NCBI GenBank assembly: GCA_016789295.1
Contig: JAEUQL010000190.1
Coordinates: 1-6,978 of the forward strand
Direction: 5' to 3'
Source: Blastocatellia bacterium
GTDB taxonomy: Bacteria; Acidobacteriota; Blastocatellia; Chloracidobacteriales; JADJPF01
DNA: 6,978 bases
The position numbers and the translations under genes were made by a program. Positions 1 to 4,949 of this stretch are shown here, one piece after another. Below the pieces are notes generated by a model that made no database searches, was not told the origin of the DNA, and saw only the letters and a list, made by a program, of their open reading frames with translations. Position 1 is the stretch's first letter, and each line of letters begins with the position of its first letter.

Positions 1-1
1 T

Positions 2-364
2 ACGCCTCTTCTAGTGATTCAGGACAGGTTTGACAAAGATGTTGAGTACGAAGATGGACTTGCTACGGTACAAGCTTGGCCTGGAGCAAAACTACTTACC
101 ACGGCAGGACTTGGACACCGCAAAATATTACACAACAGCGATGTAGTGATGAATGCTTTGAGTTTTATTCAAAATCCCGCTAATTTCGACCCTAGTGATG
201 AGCTGATTTTTCTGGATGAAGATGAACGTAGATGCACTGGTTGTCAGAACCGTGTCCTAGAAAGCTGGCGTGGCAGCGAGAAGTATTGTTCCAGATGTGT
301 ATTTGAACGTGAGCTTTATGATCAAGTACTTAGGTGGGATTATGCCGAACAGACATCGAAGTAG
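2..364 (+). CDS. Alpha/beta hydrolase, C-terminal part, with appended zinc ribbon (5' end outside window)
   Basis: The frame is open from base 2 to a TAG stop at 362-364, giving 120 residues. It enters the window mid-protein (T-P-L-L-V-I-Q-D-R-F-D...), so the GTG at 14 is an internal Val codon and not a start. The pattern PLLVIQDRFDKDVEYEDG, then AWPGAKLL, then GLGHRKIL is the last part of an alpha/beta-hydrolase fold. Partial residue D11 would be the catalytic acid and H39 the catalytic His; the nucleophile lies outside the window. After the fold (about residue 57) an acidic linker leads to a four-Cys knuckle, C78-x2-C81 and C96-x2-C99, predicted to bind zinc. It is followed by a charged tail (FERELYDQVLRWDY). 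The fold is well supported but the substrate is unknown, and the role of the ribbon is also unknown. The gene converges on the minus-strand gene at 472-798. Confidence 0.85.
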   Translation, partial: TPLLVIQDRFDKDVEYEDGLATVQAWPGAKLLTTAGLGHRKILHNSDVVMNALSFIQNPANFDPSDELIFLDEDERRCTGCQNRVLESWRGSEKYCSRCVFERELYDQVLRWDYAEQTSK

Positions 365-402
365 TACCTGTTGAATACAGGACTAGTACCTGAAAACTCT
401 GG

Positions 403-443
403 TATGGTTGGGCTACTTGATAGAAATTAGTGACCCAACCATA
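403..443. terminator. 10-bp perfect hairpin between convergent genes, possible bidirectional terminator
   Basis: TATGGTTGGG (403-412) pairs perfectly with CCCAACCATA (434-443) across a 21-nt loop. On the plus strand it is followed by the T-rich stretch TATTTTC, and on the minus strand by a short GTTTTC a few bases away. It lies 38 bases after the hydrolase stop and 28 bases past the stop of the opposing small gene, which fits a shared terminator. The T tracts are weak and the loop is long, so efficiency is uncertain. Just upstream, TAGTACCTG occurs twice (362-370, overlapping the stop codon, and 384-392), with a small CCTGT/ACAGG hairpin starting inside the first copy. Confidence 0.5.
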
Positions 444-471
444 TATTTTCAGCCAAAGCTTTCTATCTTTA

Positions 472-798
472 CTACAACCACATCTGCTCAACTTCGATTT
501 CAGTCACCCTAACTCCACGAGTCAAGTATTTGTGAATTGTCTCTACTTTTGGCCTAGAACTTTGAAGTTGTTCGAGAATAGTCTTCTTCTTAAATCCAAA
601 TACAAATCTTATTATTCTCAGCTCAAACCTTTTTAGGAAAACTTTGACTTCTACCATCTTGCAGAGACTCTCTTTACAAATAATGTTAAAGATACGTCTT
701 CTGTGTCTTTTGGTAATGTGGGTTACTATAATCTTCTCTTCTGAGTTATATTTCATCTCACCACACTCTATCCAACAACTCGATATCGATATATTCAT
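472..798 (-). CDS. Small basic hypothetical protein (108 aa)
   Basis: I do not recognise this protein. The start is well defined. ATG at 798-796 is preceded by a GGGAG Shine-Dalgarno sequence (plus-strand bases 808-812) at 9-nt spacing, and an in-frame TAA lies six codons upstream, so no longer form exists. The product has three or four Cys near the N-terminus (C8, C12, C41, C46), a basic patch (TKRHRRR) and a basic/hydrophobic middle (VEVKVFLKRFELRIIRFVFGFKKK). The C-terminus is charged and probably helical (ILEQLQSSRPKVETIHKYLTRGVRVTEIEVEQMW). There is no signal peptide and no clear membrane helix. Codons are rich in purine first bases, as in the real genes nearby. Convergence with the hydrolase and the hairpin just past its stop support a real gene. 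The small size and lack of a recognised family keep confidence moderate. Confidence 0.5.
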   Translation of the reverse strand: MNISISSCWIECGEMKYNSEEKIIVTHITKRHRRRIFNIICKESLCKMVEVKVFLKRFELRIIRFVFGFKKKTILEQLQSSRPKVETIHKYLTRGVRVTEIEVEQMWL

Positions 799-1142
799 CT
801 TTTCACTCTCCCGTTAAACTTTTGGTCTGTTCCTCTTTTAGAGCAAGCTTCGTGAAAAGCCACTTCTCTATTACTAATAAACGACATTCATACTGAAAAA
901 CAGACAAGAGATAAGAAACTTTCGTGCCAGACCGACATTTCGGCTGCTGATATAGTCATAGATAGAGAACTACAGTTGTAAGTGTTACATCGAAAGAGGT
1001 TGTGCATTGCTCGTAATTAGCTTTACATTACTGCCAAACTTGGCAGTAGCAGCGGAAAAGTGCCAAAACTGGCATTAGCGGTATACCTATTGTTGTCTGT
1101 TGTTAACAGAAAGGTTCTTCTGCAGAAACGTGATTTCGAGAG
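799..1142. other. Gene-free interval between small hypothetical gene and tRNA
   Basis: About 340 bases without a convincing reading frame on either strand. It contains the ribosome binding site of the minus-strand gene at its left end (808-812), the paired TGCCA/TGGCA palindromes (1030-1079) and small palindromes near the tRNA (CTGTT/AACAG around 1098-1110, TTCTGCAGAA around 1118-1127). I see no clear promoter for the small gene. Confidence 0.5.
1030..1079. repeat. Two tandem TGCCA(A)...TGGCA palindromes
   Basis: Two copies of a similar unit are spaced 29 bases apart. The first is ACTGCCA-AACT-TGGCAGT (1030-1047), a 7-bp stem with a 4-base loop. The second is TGCCA-AAAC-TGGCA (1061-1074), a 5-bp stem with a 4-base loop. 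Both continue with a TAGC element (1047-1050 and 1076-1079), so this is a diverged direct repeat of about 20 bases as well as two hairpins. On the minus strand the second hairpin is followed by CTTTT and lies about 65 bases past the tRNA 3' end. It could therefore act as a weak terminator for the tRNA. A dimeric operator is the other reading. Confidence 0.5.
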
Positions 1143-1215
1143 TGGGCCCTGTAGGATTCGAACCTACAGCCAACAGATTATGAGTCTGCTGCTCTAACCG
1201 TTGAGCTAAGGGCCC
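1143..1215 (-). tRNA. tRNA with CAU anticodon, probably tRNA-Ile2 (lysidine type)
   Basis: The minus strand folds into a complete 73-nt cloverleaf. The acceptor stem is GGGCCCU/AGGGCCC (7 perfect pairs) and the D stem is GCUC/GAGC with an AACGGUUA loop. The anticodon stem is GCAGA/UCUGU with loop CUCAUAA (anticodon CAU), and the T arm is GUAGG-UUCGAAU-CCUAC. The discriminator base is A and CCA is not encoded. CAU can belong to initiator Met, elongator Met or Ile2. The initiator is excluded by the paired first acceptor position and the anticodon stem. The acceptor start GGGCCCU with C4-G69 and C5-G68, followed by UUAGCUC, closely resembles E. coli tRNA-Ile2, in which TilS converts C34 to lysidine so that AUA is read. 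Elongator Met remains possible. Confidence 0.93.
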
Positions 1216-1253
1216 TTTGGCAAATTTTTCTTTAGTAGAACTGAAGAGGAGAG

Positions 1254-1282
1254 ATAATAGAAGAAAATTTTTTCACACGCAA
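1254..1282 (-). promoter_or_regulatory. Putative sigma70-type promoter of the tRNA gene
   Basis: On the minus strand TTGCGT (1282-1277) is followed by a 17-nt spacer and TATTAT (1259-1254). The -10 matches the consensus in 5 of 6 positions and the -35 in 3 of 6. Transcription would begin near 1247, about 32 bases before the tRNA 5' end. It lies between the kinase stop and the tRNA, so the tRNA need not depend on kinase transcription. The region is A+T-rich, so a chance match is possible. Confidence 0.4.
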
Positions 1283-1320
1283 GATAAGAATGCATATTTC
1301 CTCCAAGTTTTTTCCGAAAC

Positions 1321-2667
1321 TTAAATCAATGTCTTGTAGTGGGTCTTCTGTATTCCAAAAAGTAACCCTCTCATCTGATCAGTAGTAGTTTTAAGCTCAT
1401 TGAAAACACTACGACTCGGTACACTCCTATTTTCTAAGTTCTCAATGATCAGTTGCAGAAGGGTAGAAAGGTCTTTCGAAACACCGAGTAGCTCAACAAA
1501 GAGCGTATCAAAGTCCTCTGAATCTGAAAGACTCTTCTCGTCGAATCGCTTACCTGCTATCGATTCAAGCAGATCTCTATTGGTGAAACTATCAAAGAGC
1601 TTTGCTAGCTTAGTTGAAGAGTCTGTCATTGGGCTTGGTTCTGCAGCAAGTAGCAAGACAGCGTCGAGATCGTCTTCTGTCGCGTTTAGAAAGACCTTCT
1701 TTAACTCTTGTTCTGTTATTGCTTTCACAGCCGACTCTAACTCATGAGCCAGTTCTAATACATTCTGCTGTCTGTCTTCTGGCTTCTTCTCCAATGCCCT
1801 CATTATTACCCCATTCAAAACAGCCGGAAGACCAGGCTTTACTTCATAAATAGGCTTTGGCTTTTCTGTTTTGTGCTTTGTCACTATGATAGAAGCCTTG
1901 TGCCCATCAAATGGCAATTTGCCTGTTAACACCTGATATAACATAACTCCTAGTGAGTATATATCTGCTCTGTGGTCTACATCTTGTCCACGACACTGTT
2001 CAGGAGACATGTAGAATGGGGTTCCTACAACAAAACCAGACTGTGTAAGCCTCATATCCTCTTCTTCTTCATCAAGATTCCCTTTGTATTTGGCAATCCC
2101 AAAATCTACTACTTTGACAACTTCTCGACCTTCGTACTGGTGTAAGAAAATATTTTCTGGCTTCAAATCTCTGTGAACAATCTGATTTTCGTGCACTACT
2201 GCAACTGCAGCACATACCTGATTCATTATCTGAGATGTTTCATTTGGAGAGAGAAACCCTTTCTCTCTAAGCCTCTGTTCCAAAGTCACACCTTCAAGAA
2301 GTTCTGTTACAACATAGACTATGTGGTTGTTTGTAATTCCAAAATCCATAACTGCAATGGCGTTTGTATGGCGCACTTTCATTGTGACTAGTGCCTCACG
2401 ACGAAATCTCTCCACTGCAGCAGGATCACTAACTAGCCGGGGATGTATTATCTTTACAGCAACAGGAGCTTTCAGTTGTATGTGTGTTGCTCTGTATACA
2501 TTACCCGATCCACCCTTAGCTATCCTCCTGTCTATGTGATACTTACCATCTACAACAAGGCCAACAAAAGGGTCAGAGTCTTCAGAAGCTAACAGCCGAT
2601 GACCATCAAATACACAAAAGCTTGTGGAATCATCATAACTGCGCTTGCACTCTGGACAAAGCTTCAT
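1321..2667 (-). CDS. Eukaryote-like Ser/Thr protein kinase with N-terminal Cys knuckle
   Basis: A cytosolic Hanks-type kinase of 448 residues that transfers phosphate from ATP to Ser/Thr of proteins. The N-terminus carries a zinc-ribbon-like knuckle: C4, C7, C18 and D21 in the pattern CPEC...FCVFDG. The catalytic domain spans about 43-312. Its elements are the glycine loop (residues 50-57, first Gly replaced by A50), K72 in VAVK, αC E91, HRDLKPEN (H165, D167, K169, N172), DFG (D188) and SPE (221-223). All catalytic residues are present, so it should be active. The activation segment carries an acidic insert (LDEEEED, 198-204) before T208, S210 and T216, candidate autophosphorylation sites. 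The C-terminal 135 residues look helical, lack membrane segments and PASTA repeats, and are not recognised. The ATG at 2667 is supported by AAGGA (2681-2677 on the minus strand) at 9-nt spacing. The divergent neighbour is a PP2C phosphatase, its likely antagonist. Confidence 0.95.
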   Translation of the reverse strand: MKLCPECKRSYDDSTSFCVFDGHRLLASEDSDPFVGLVVDGKYHIDRRIAKGGSGNVYRATHIQLKAPVAVKIIHPRLVSDPAAVERFRREALVTMKVRHTNAIAVMDFGITNNHIVYVVTELLEGVTLEQRLREKGFLSPNETSQIMNQVCAAVAVVHENQIVHRDLKPENIFLHQYEGREVVKVVDFGIAKYKGNLDEEEEDMRLTQSGFVVGTPFYMSPEQCRGQDVDHRADIYSLGVMLYQVLTGKLPFDGHKASIIVTKHKTEKPKPIYEVKPGLPAVLNGVIMRALEKKPEDRQQNVLELAHELESAVKAITEQELKKVFLNATEDDLDAVLLLAAEPSPMTDSSTKLAKLFDSFTNRDLLESIAGKRFDEKSLSDSEDFDTLFVELLGVSKDLSTLLQLIIENLENRSVPSRSVFNELKTTTDQMRGLLFGIQKTHYKTLI

Positions 2668-2700
2668 TTTACTACTTCCTTGAAACCCAATAATCTTAAT

Positions 2701-2982
2701 TCATCTGCTCTCTCTAATATGAGAAATCAGCCGTTCTTTATTCGAAATAGGTAAGGTTATAACAAAGTAGTTGATGTTTCTAGCTCCTTTAGGTTCAATT
2801 GGTATACCAAGCTTGATCTGTTTCTATATATTTTCGATATGTCTGGAGAGCTGCAAATAGCCAAAAATATCTTTTCTCACAGATGACTCTATACCTAATC
2901 CAGATTCTTGAACAGCCTTTTCTTTAAATTAGAGCAGAAAATCCTCCTCTATTGCTCCAAACTCCCATGGTAACTTTAAGTA
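2701..2982 (-). pseudogene. Possible decayed reading frame upstream of the kinase
   Basis: One minus-strand frame ending at TGA (2703-2701) reads like protein but is broken by in-frame TAG (2826-2824) and TAA (2931-2929), with another TAG at 2985-2983. The segments include LPWEFGAIEEDFLL, KEKAVQESGLGIESSVRKD and KQIKLGIPIEPKGARN, with purine-rich first codon positions and balanced charge. The TAG at 2826 could be a former CAG (HIENI-stop-KQIKLG). I do not recognise a family. Open stretches of 18, 34 and 40 codons are longer than typical for such A+T-rich DNA but still possible by chance, so this is a weak call. Confidence 0.22.
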
Positions 2983-3209
2983 CTAGATCGGTCTTTTTCT
3001 CAAAACCCATATCTACAAAGCTTCAATAGCTATCTTCTTAACCCTGCTCCTCCATATATTATGGAAAAATGATCTGCAGAAAACTCCAATTGTAATGAGT
3101 AAAAATATCTATTTTTGTAAATATTAATCTTCAATCTATAAAAACTGTAACTTCACTATTATCAGTGATATTAACAAATGTAGCCAACACTGTTTTTATC
3201 TTATATAGT

Positions 3210-3256
3210 GTATATTTTCGTACAGCTAGTAAAAAATATACGCTTTCTGTTTTTTA
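3210..3256 (+). terminator. A+T-rich inverted repeat followed by T6
   Basis: GTATATTTT (3210-3218) pairs perfectly with AAAATATAC (3233-3241) across a 14-base loop. After eight bases a run of six T follows (3250-3255 approximately). The shape is terminator-like for plus-strand transcription, but the stem is almost all A-T and no plus-strand gene lies just upstream. It may be a chance palindrome in A+T-rich DNA or may insulate the phosphatase promoter region. Confidence 0.25.
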
Positions 3257-3263
3257 AAGGTGA

Positions 3264-3273
3264 GATTATAATC
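3264..3273. promoter_or_regulatory. GATTATAATC palindrome containing a perfect -10 hexamer
   Basis: The 10-base perfect palindrome presents TATAAT at 3267-3272 and the same hexamer on the minus strand. No good -35 is seen at the expected distance (TTTCTG at 3244-3249). If used on the plus strand, the phosphatase would have a leader of about 250 bases that includes the fold-back at 3404-3477. Confidence 0.25.
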
Positions 3274-3294
3274 GAACCTTGAGAAGGCATCCAA

Positions 3295-3312
3295 AAACGA
3301 TTGAAACGATTG
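3295..3312. repeat. Perfect tandem repeat of AAACGATTG (2 x 9 bases)
   Basis: AAACGATTG occurs twice back to back (3295-3303, 3304-3312). Adjacent identical boxes one helical turn or less apart can be binding sites for dimeric regulators, but no family motif is recognised. It sits 220 bases before the phosphatase. Confidence 0.35.
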
Positions 3313-3403
3313 GTATAAAACTACTTGTCTAGAAAAGCTCTTTTCGTGCATCATATACGAGCCTTGTAGAATATACTCTGTTGAGAGTAGTTACTTCACA
3401 CTA

Positions 3404-3477
3404 GGCCATTGCACATCTGAAGGTTGCTGGTTTGAAAGTCAGTAACTTATCAAAACCTTCTGATTTTTGGCAATGCC
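3404..3477. repeat. 74-base nested fold-back just upstream of the phosphatase promoter
   Basis: Nested complementary arms fold this segment on itself. The outer arms GG(C)CATTGC (3404-3412) and GCAATGCC (3470-3477) pair with one bulge. The middle arms ATCTGAAGGTT (3415-3425) and AACCTTCTGAT (3454-3464) pair in 10 of 11 positions. A small inner GCTG/CAGT stem lies within. It is not a tRNA: there is no anticodon arm and the T-loop-like TTTGAAA has no matching stem. It could be a structured leader RNA if transcription starts upstream, or a DNA palindrome bound by a regulator. Confidence 0.5.
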
Positions 3478-3506
3478 TTGGCAAGACTATTAAAAGGCTT
3501 TATCTT
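3478..3506 (+). promoter_or_regulatory. Putative promoter of the PP2C phosphatase gene
   Basis: TTGGCA (3478-3483, 5 of 6 matches to the -35 consensus) and TATCTT (3501-3506, 4 of 6 to the -10) are separated by 17 bases. The start would fall near 3513, about 20 bases before the first possible start codon. TTGGCA is also duplicated 11 bases upstream (3467-3472), overlapping the fold-back, so the structure and promoter are physically linked. Confidence 0.4.
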
Positions 3507-3534
3507 TAATTAAATAACTTATTTTATAAAGGCA

Positions 3535-4554
3535 GTGTTTTTGGTTAAAGCTGTTTACACTGTCTTGATAGGTGGAAACGTGAGTTCAAACAGTCGTCGT
3601 AGTGTTTCATCAAGTGAAAAAAAGACCAGACAGCTTAAAAAGCCACCTCTTGATGTAAAAGTATCAGCTTATGGGTGTACTGACGTTGGACTTGTAAGAA
3701 CCAACAACGAAGACAACTTCCTACTTGTTGATCTATCCAGTAATTCCGAACCTACAGAAGAGATAAACAATAGAAAAGTTAGCAAACGAGGAAGTCTACT
3801 TGTTGTTTCTGATGGAATGGGAGGGGCGCAAGCTGGTGAAGTAGCCTCTCACATGGCAGTTACTGTTCTTAGAACAGAACTCAAGAAAGCCCCAACCTCG
3901 AAACCCGCAGCCGACCAACTTACTGAGGGTGTACAGCGTGCAAATTACCTCATCTGGAACGAAAGCCAGAACAATCCATCCAAAGCTGGAATGGGAGCAA
4001 CACTAACAGCCGCTTTAATCCGTGATGGCAAAGCATACATTGCAGAAGTTGGCGACAGTAGAGCTTATCTCATCCGTTCAGACTCGATACTTCAGGTTAC
4101 CGTCGATCAATCGCTTGTAGAACTGTTGATATTAGCCGGTGAACTTACACGAGAAGAAGCGGAAAATGCTCCTATAAGAAATGTGATACTACAAGCTATG
4201 GGAACACAACCTGAGATCAAAGTTGCACTAACTTCTATAAGTCTACGCCAAAATGACTATCTACTGCTTTGCTCCGATGGGCTTTCAAACAAAGTTACTG
4301 AAGCCGAAATGCTGCGCTTTACTCTTAAAGCCAGTAGCTTAGAAATGGCCTGTAAGCAACTTGTGGAACTCGCAAAGCGCAGAGGAGGCGAAGATAATAT
4401 AACTGTTATAATTGCTGCATTTGAAGGTGAAGGATTAGCACCTGAATCTAATGATCCGCAGTTTAGAAATTCTATCAAAATAGTCAGTTCTTTCTACCCA
4501 ATCGAAGAAGATAGCAGCAAGGCACAATCTTTTGCCGATCCTGGATTTTTTTAA
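3535..4554 (+). CDS. PP2C-family Ser/Thr protein phosphatase (Stp/PrpC type)
   Basis: A metal-dependent (Mn/Mg) phosphatase of 339 residues that removes phosphate from Ser/Thr, predicted cytosolic. The core spans about 43-297. Its motifs are DVGLVRTNNEDNF (R55, E59, D60), SDGMGG (D93, G94), GATLTAA, GDSRAY (D174), VDQSLV (D191; Q replaces the usual His), SDGL (D248) and GGEDN (D287, N288). The dinuclear metal-site residues are complete, so it should be active. A Ser/Lys-rich N-terminal extension and a 43-residue tail flank the core, with no membrane helix outside a short hydrophobic N-terminus. The start is uncertain. GTG 3535 has AAAGG only 2 bases upstream, TTG 3541 would have it at 8 bases, and GTG 3580 follows AGGTGG (3570-3575) with 4 bases between. 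A start at 3580 removes the hydrophobic segment. The divergent kinase is the obvious functional partner. Confidence 0.94.
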   Translation: MFLVKAVYTVLIGGNVSSNSRRSVSSSEKKTRQLKKPPLDVKVSAYGCTDVGLVRTNNEDNFLLVDLSSNSEPTEEINNRKVSKRGSLLVVSDGMGGAQAGEVASHMAVTVLRTELKKAPTSKPAADQLTEGVQRANYLIWNESQNNPSKAGMGATLTAALIRDGKAYIAEVGDSRAYLIRSDSILQVTVDQSLVELLILAGELTREEAENAPIRNVILQAMGTQPEIKVALTSISLRQNDYLLLCSDGLSNKVTEAEMLRFTLKASSLEMACKQLVELAKRRGGEDNITVIIAAFEGEGLAPESNDPQFRNSIKIVSSFYPIEEDSSKAQSFADPGFF

Positions 4555-4570
4555 CGCTTGGTTTACTTTG

Positions 4571-4600
4571 GTCTTCTAGGAGCCTCCTCTTCTAGAAGAC
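4571..4600. repeat. 9-bp perfect hairpin after the phosphatase gene
   Basis: GTCTTCTAG (4571-4579) pairs with CTAGAAGAC (4592-4600), extendable by two G-U pairs, around a 12-base loop. The loop overlaps an alternative small AGGAG/CTCCT stem. It begins 16 bases after the stop codon, where a terminator is expected, but no T tract follows on either strand. It may act as an mRNA 3'-end stabiliser or a factor-dependent terminator. Confidence 0.45.
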
Positions 4601-4660
4601 TGTCCGCTAAAACACCTTACTCAAACCCTAGAAAAGATAGATTGAAGAGATAAATTTTTG

Positions 4661-4786
4661 ATGGTGATCTTTTGGTAGTAGCTGGCTGTTTTGGGTCGCT
4701 CCTACTGAGAAAGTTGTGAGCTTTTATAGAGGGATATAAGGCTATCTGTTCACAACATTCTCAGCAGGAGCGATTTATGTCACCAT
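4661..4786. repeat. Long multi-stem fold-back (126 bases), possible MITE or structured RNA
   Basis: Three nested pairs of arms share one axis. The outer arms are ATGGTGA (4661-4667) with TCACCAT (4780-4786). The main 24-base arms, 4696-4719 with 4750-4773, match in 22 of 24 positions (A-A at 4712/4757, A-C at 4704/4765). The inner stem, 4720-4728 with 4735-4742, has one bulge and one G-U. The main arms start TCGCTCCT and end in GTTGTGA. The 5' side has 28 unpaired bases between outer and main arms, against 6 on the 3' side. There is no reading frame and no flanking duplication that I can see. The gap from 4555 to 4889 contains nothing else recognisable apart from the small hairpin at 4571-4600. 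Confidence 0.6.
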
Positions 4787-4949
4787 TATCGGTTCTGATT
4801 TTAAAATAGTTGCTCACTTTTTAGACACAAATAACCTACAAGCTTTGAAAAATTCTCTCTTTGTGCTATTTCTTATAGAATAAAGCGATTTGAAGCTCCT
4901 GCAGAGCATATCAATTAAGAACGATCATCTTAGTACTAATTTGGTAACC

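Larger units (their letters stand above)
2668..3534. other. Long divergent intergenic region between kinase and phosphatase
   Basis: These 867 bases hold no intact gene that I can support. The left part (about 2700-2985) has a coding-like frame broken by stops on the minus strand. The middle is very A+T-rich (about 3060-3260) and contains an inverted repeat followed by T6. The right part contains a perfect TATAAT inside a palindrome, a 9-base tandem duplication, a compact 74-base fold-back and a promoter-like pair just before the phosphatase. Promoters for both divergent genes must lie here. Confidence 0.6.

Noticed and set aside
430..636. Plus-strand 68-codon frame starting GTG
   Set aside because: It begins inside the hairpin at 403-443, has no ribosome site, is antisense to the better supported minus-strand gene and has no protein-like pattern.
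1030..1079. CRISPR array
   Set aside because: Only two diverged copies with a short interval; no repeat-spacer series and no cas genes.
1400..2539. Several plus-strand open frames opposite the kinase
   Set aside because: They are antisense shadows of the kinase with Ser/Leu-rich or Cys-rich composition and no ribosome sites.
3404..3477. A tRNA or tRNA remnant, prompted by the length and TTTGAAA loop
   Set aside because: No cloverleaf can be drawn: the T stem does not pair around that loop and there is no anticodon arm. The segment is a single extended fold-back.
4257..4478. Minus-strand frame inside the phosphatase
   Set aside because: It overlaps a conserved PP2C region on the opposite strand and has shadow-type composition.
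4890..4949. TTG start for the zinc-ribbon membrane protein
   Set aside because: It adds 20 residues before the ribbon without a better ribosome site; ATG 4950 places the ribbon at the N-terminus as in similar proteins.
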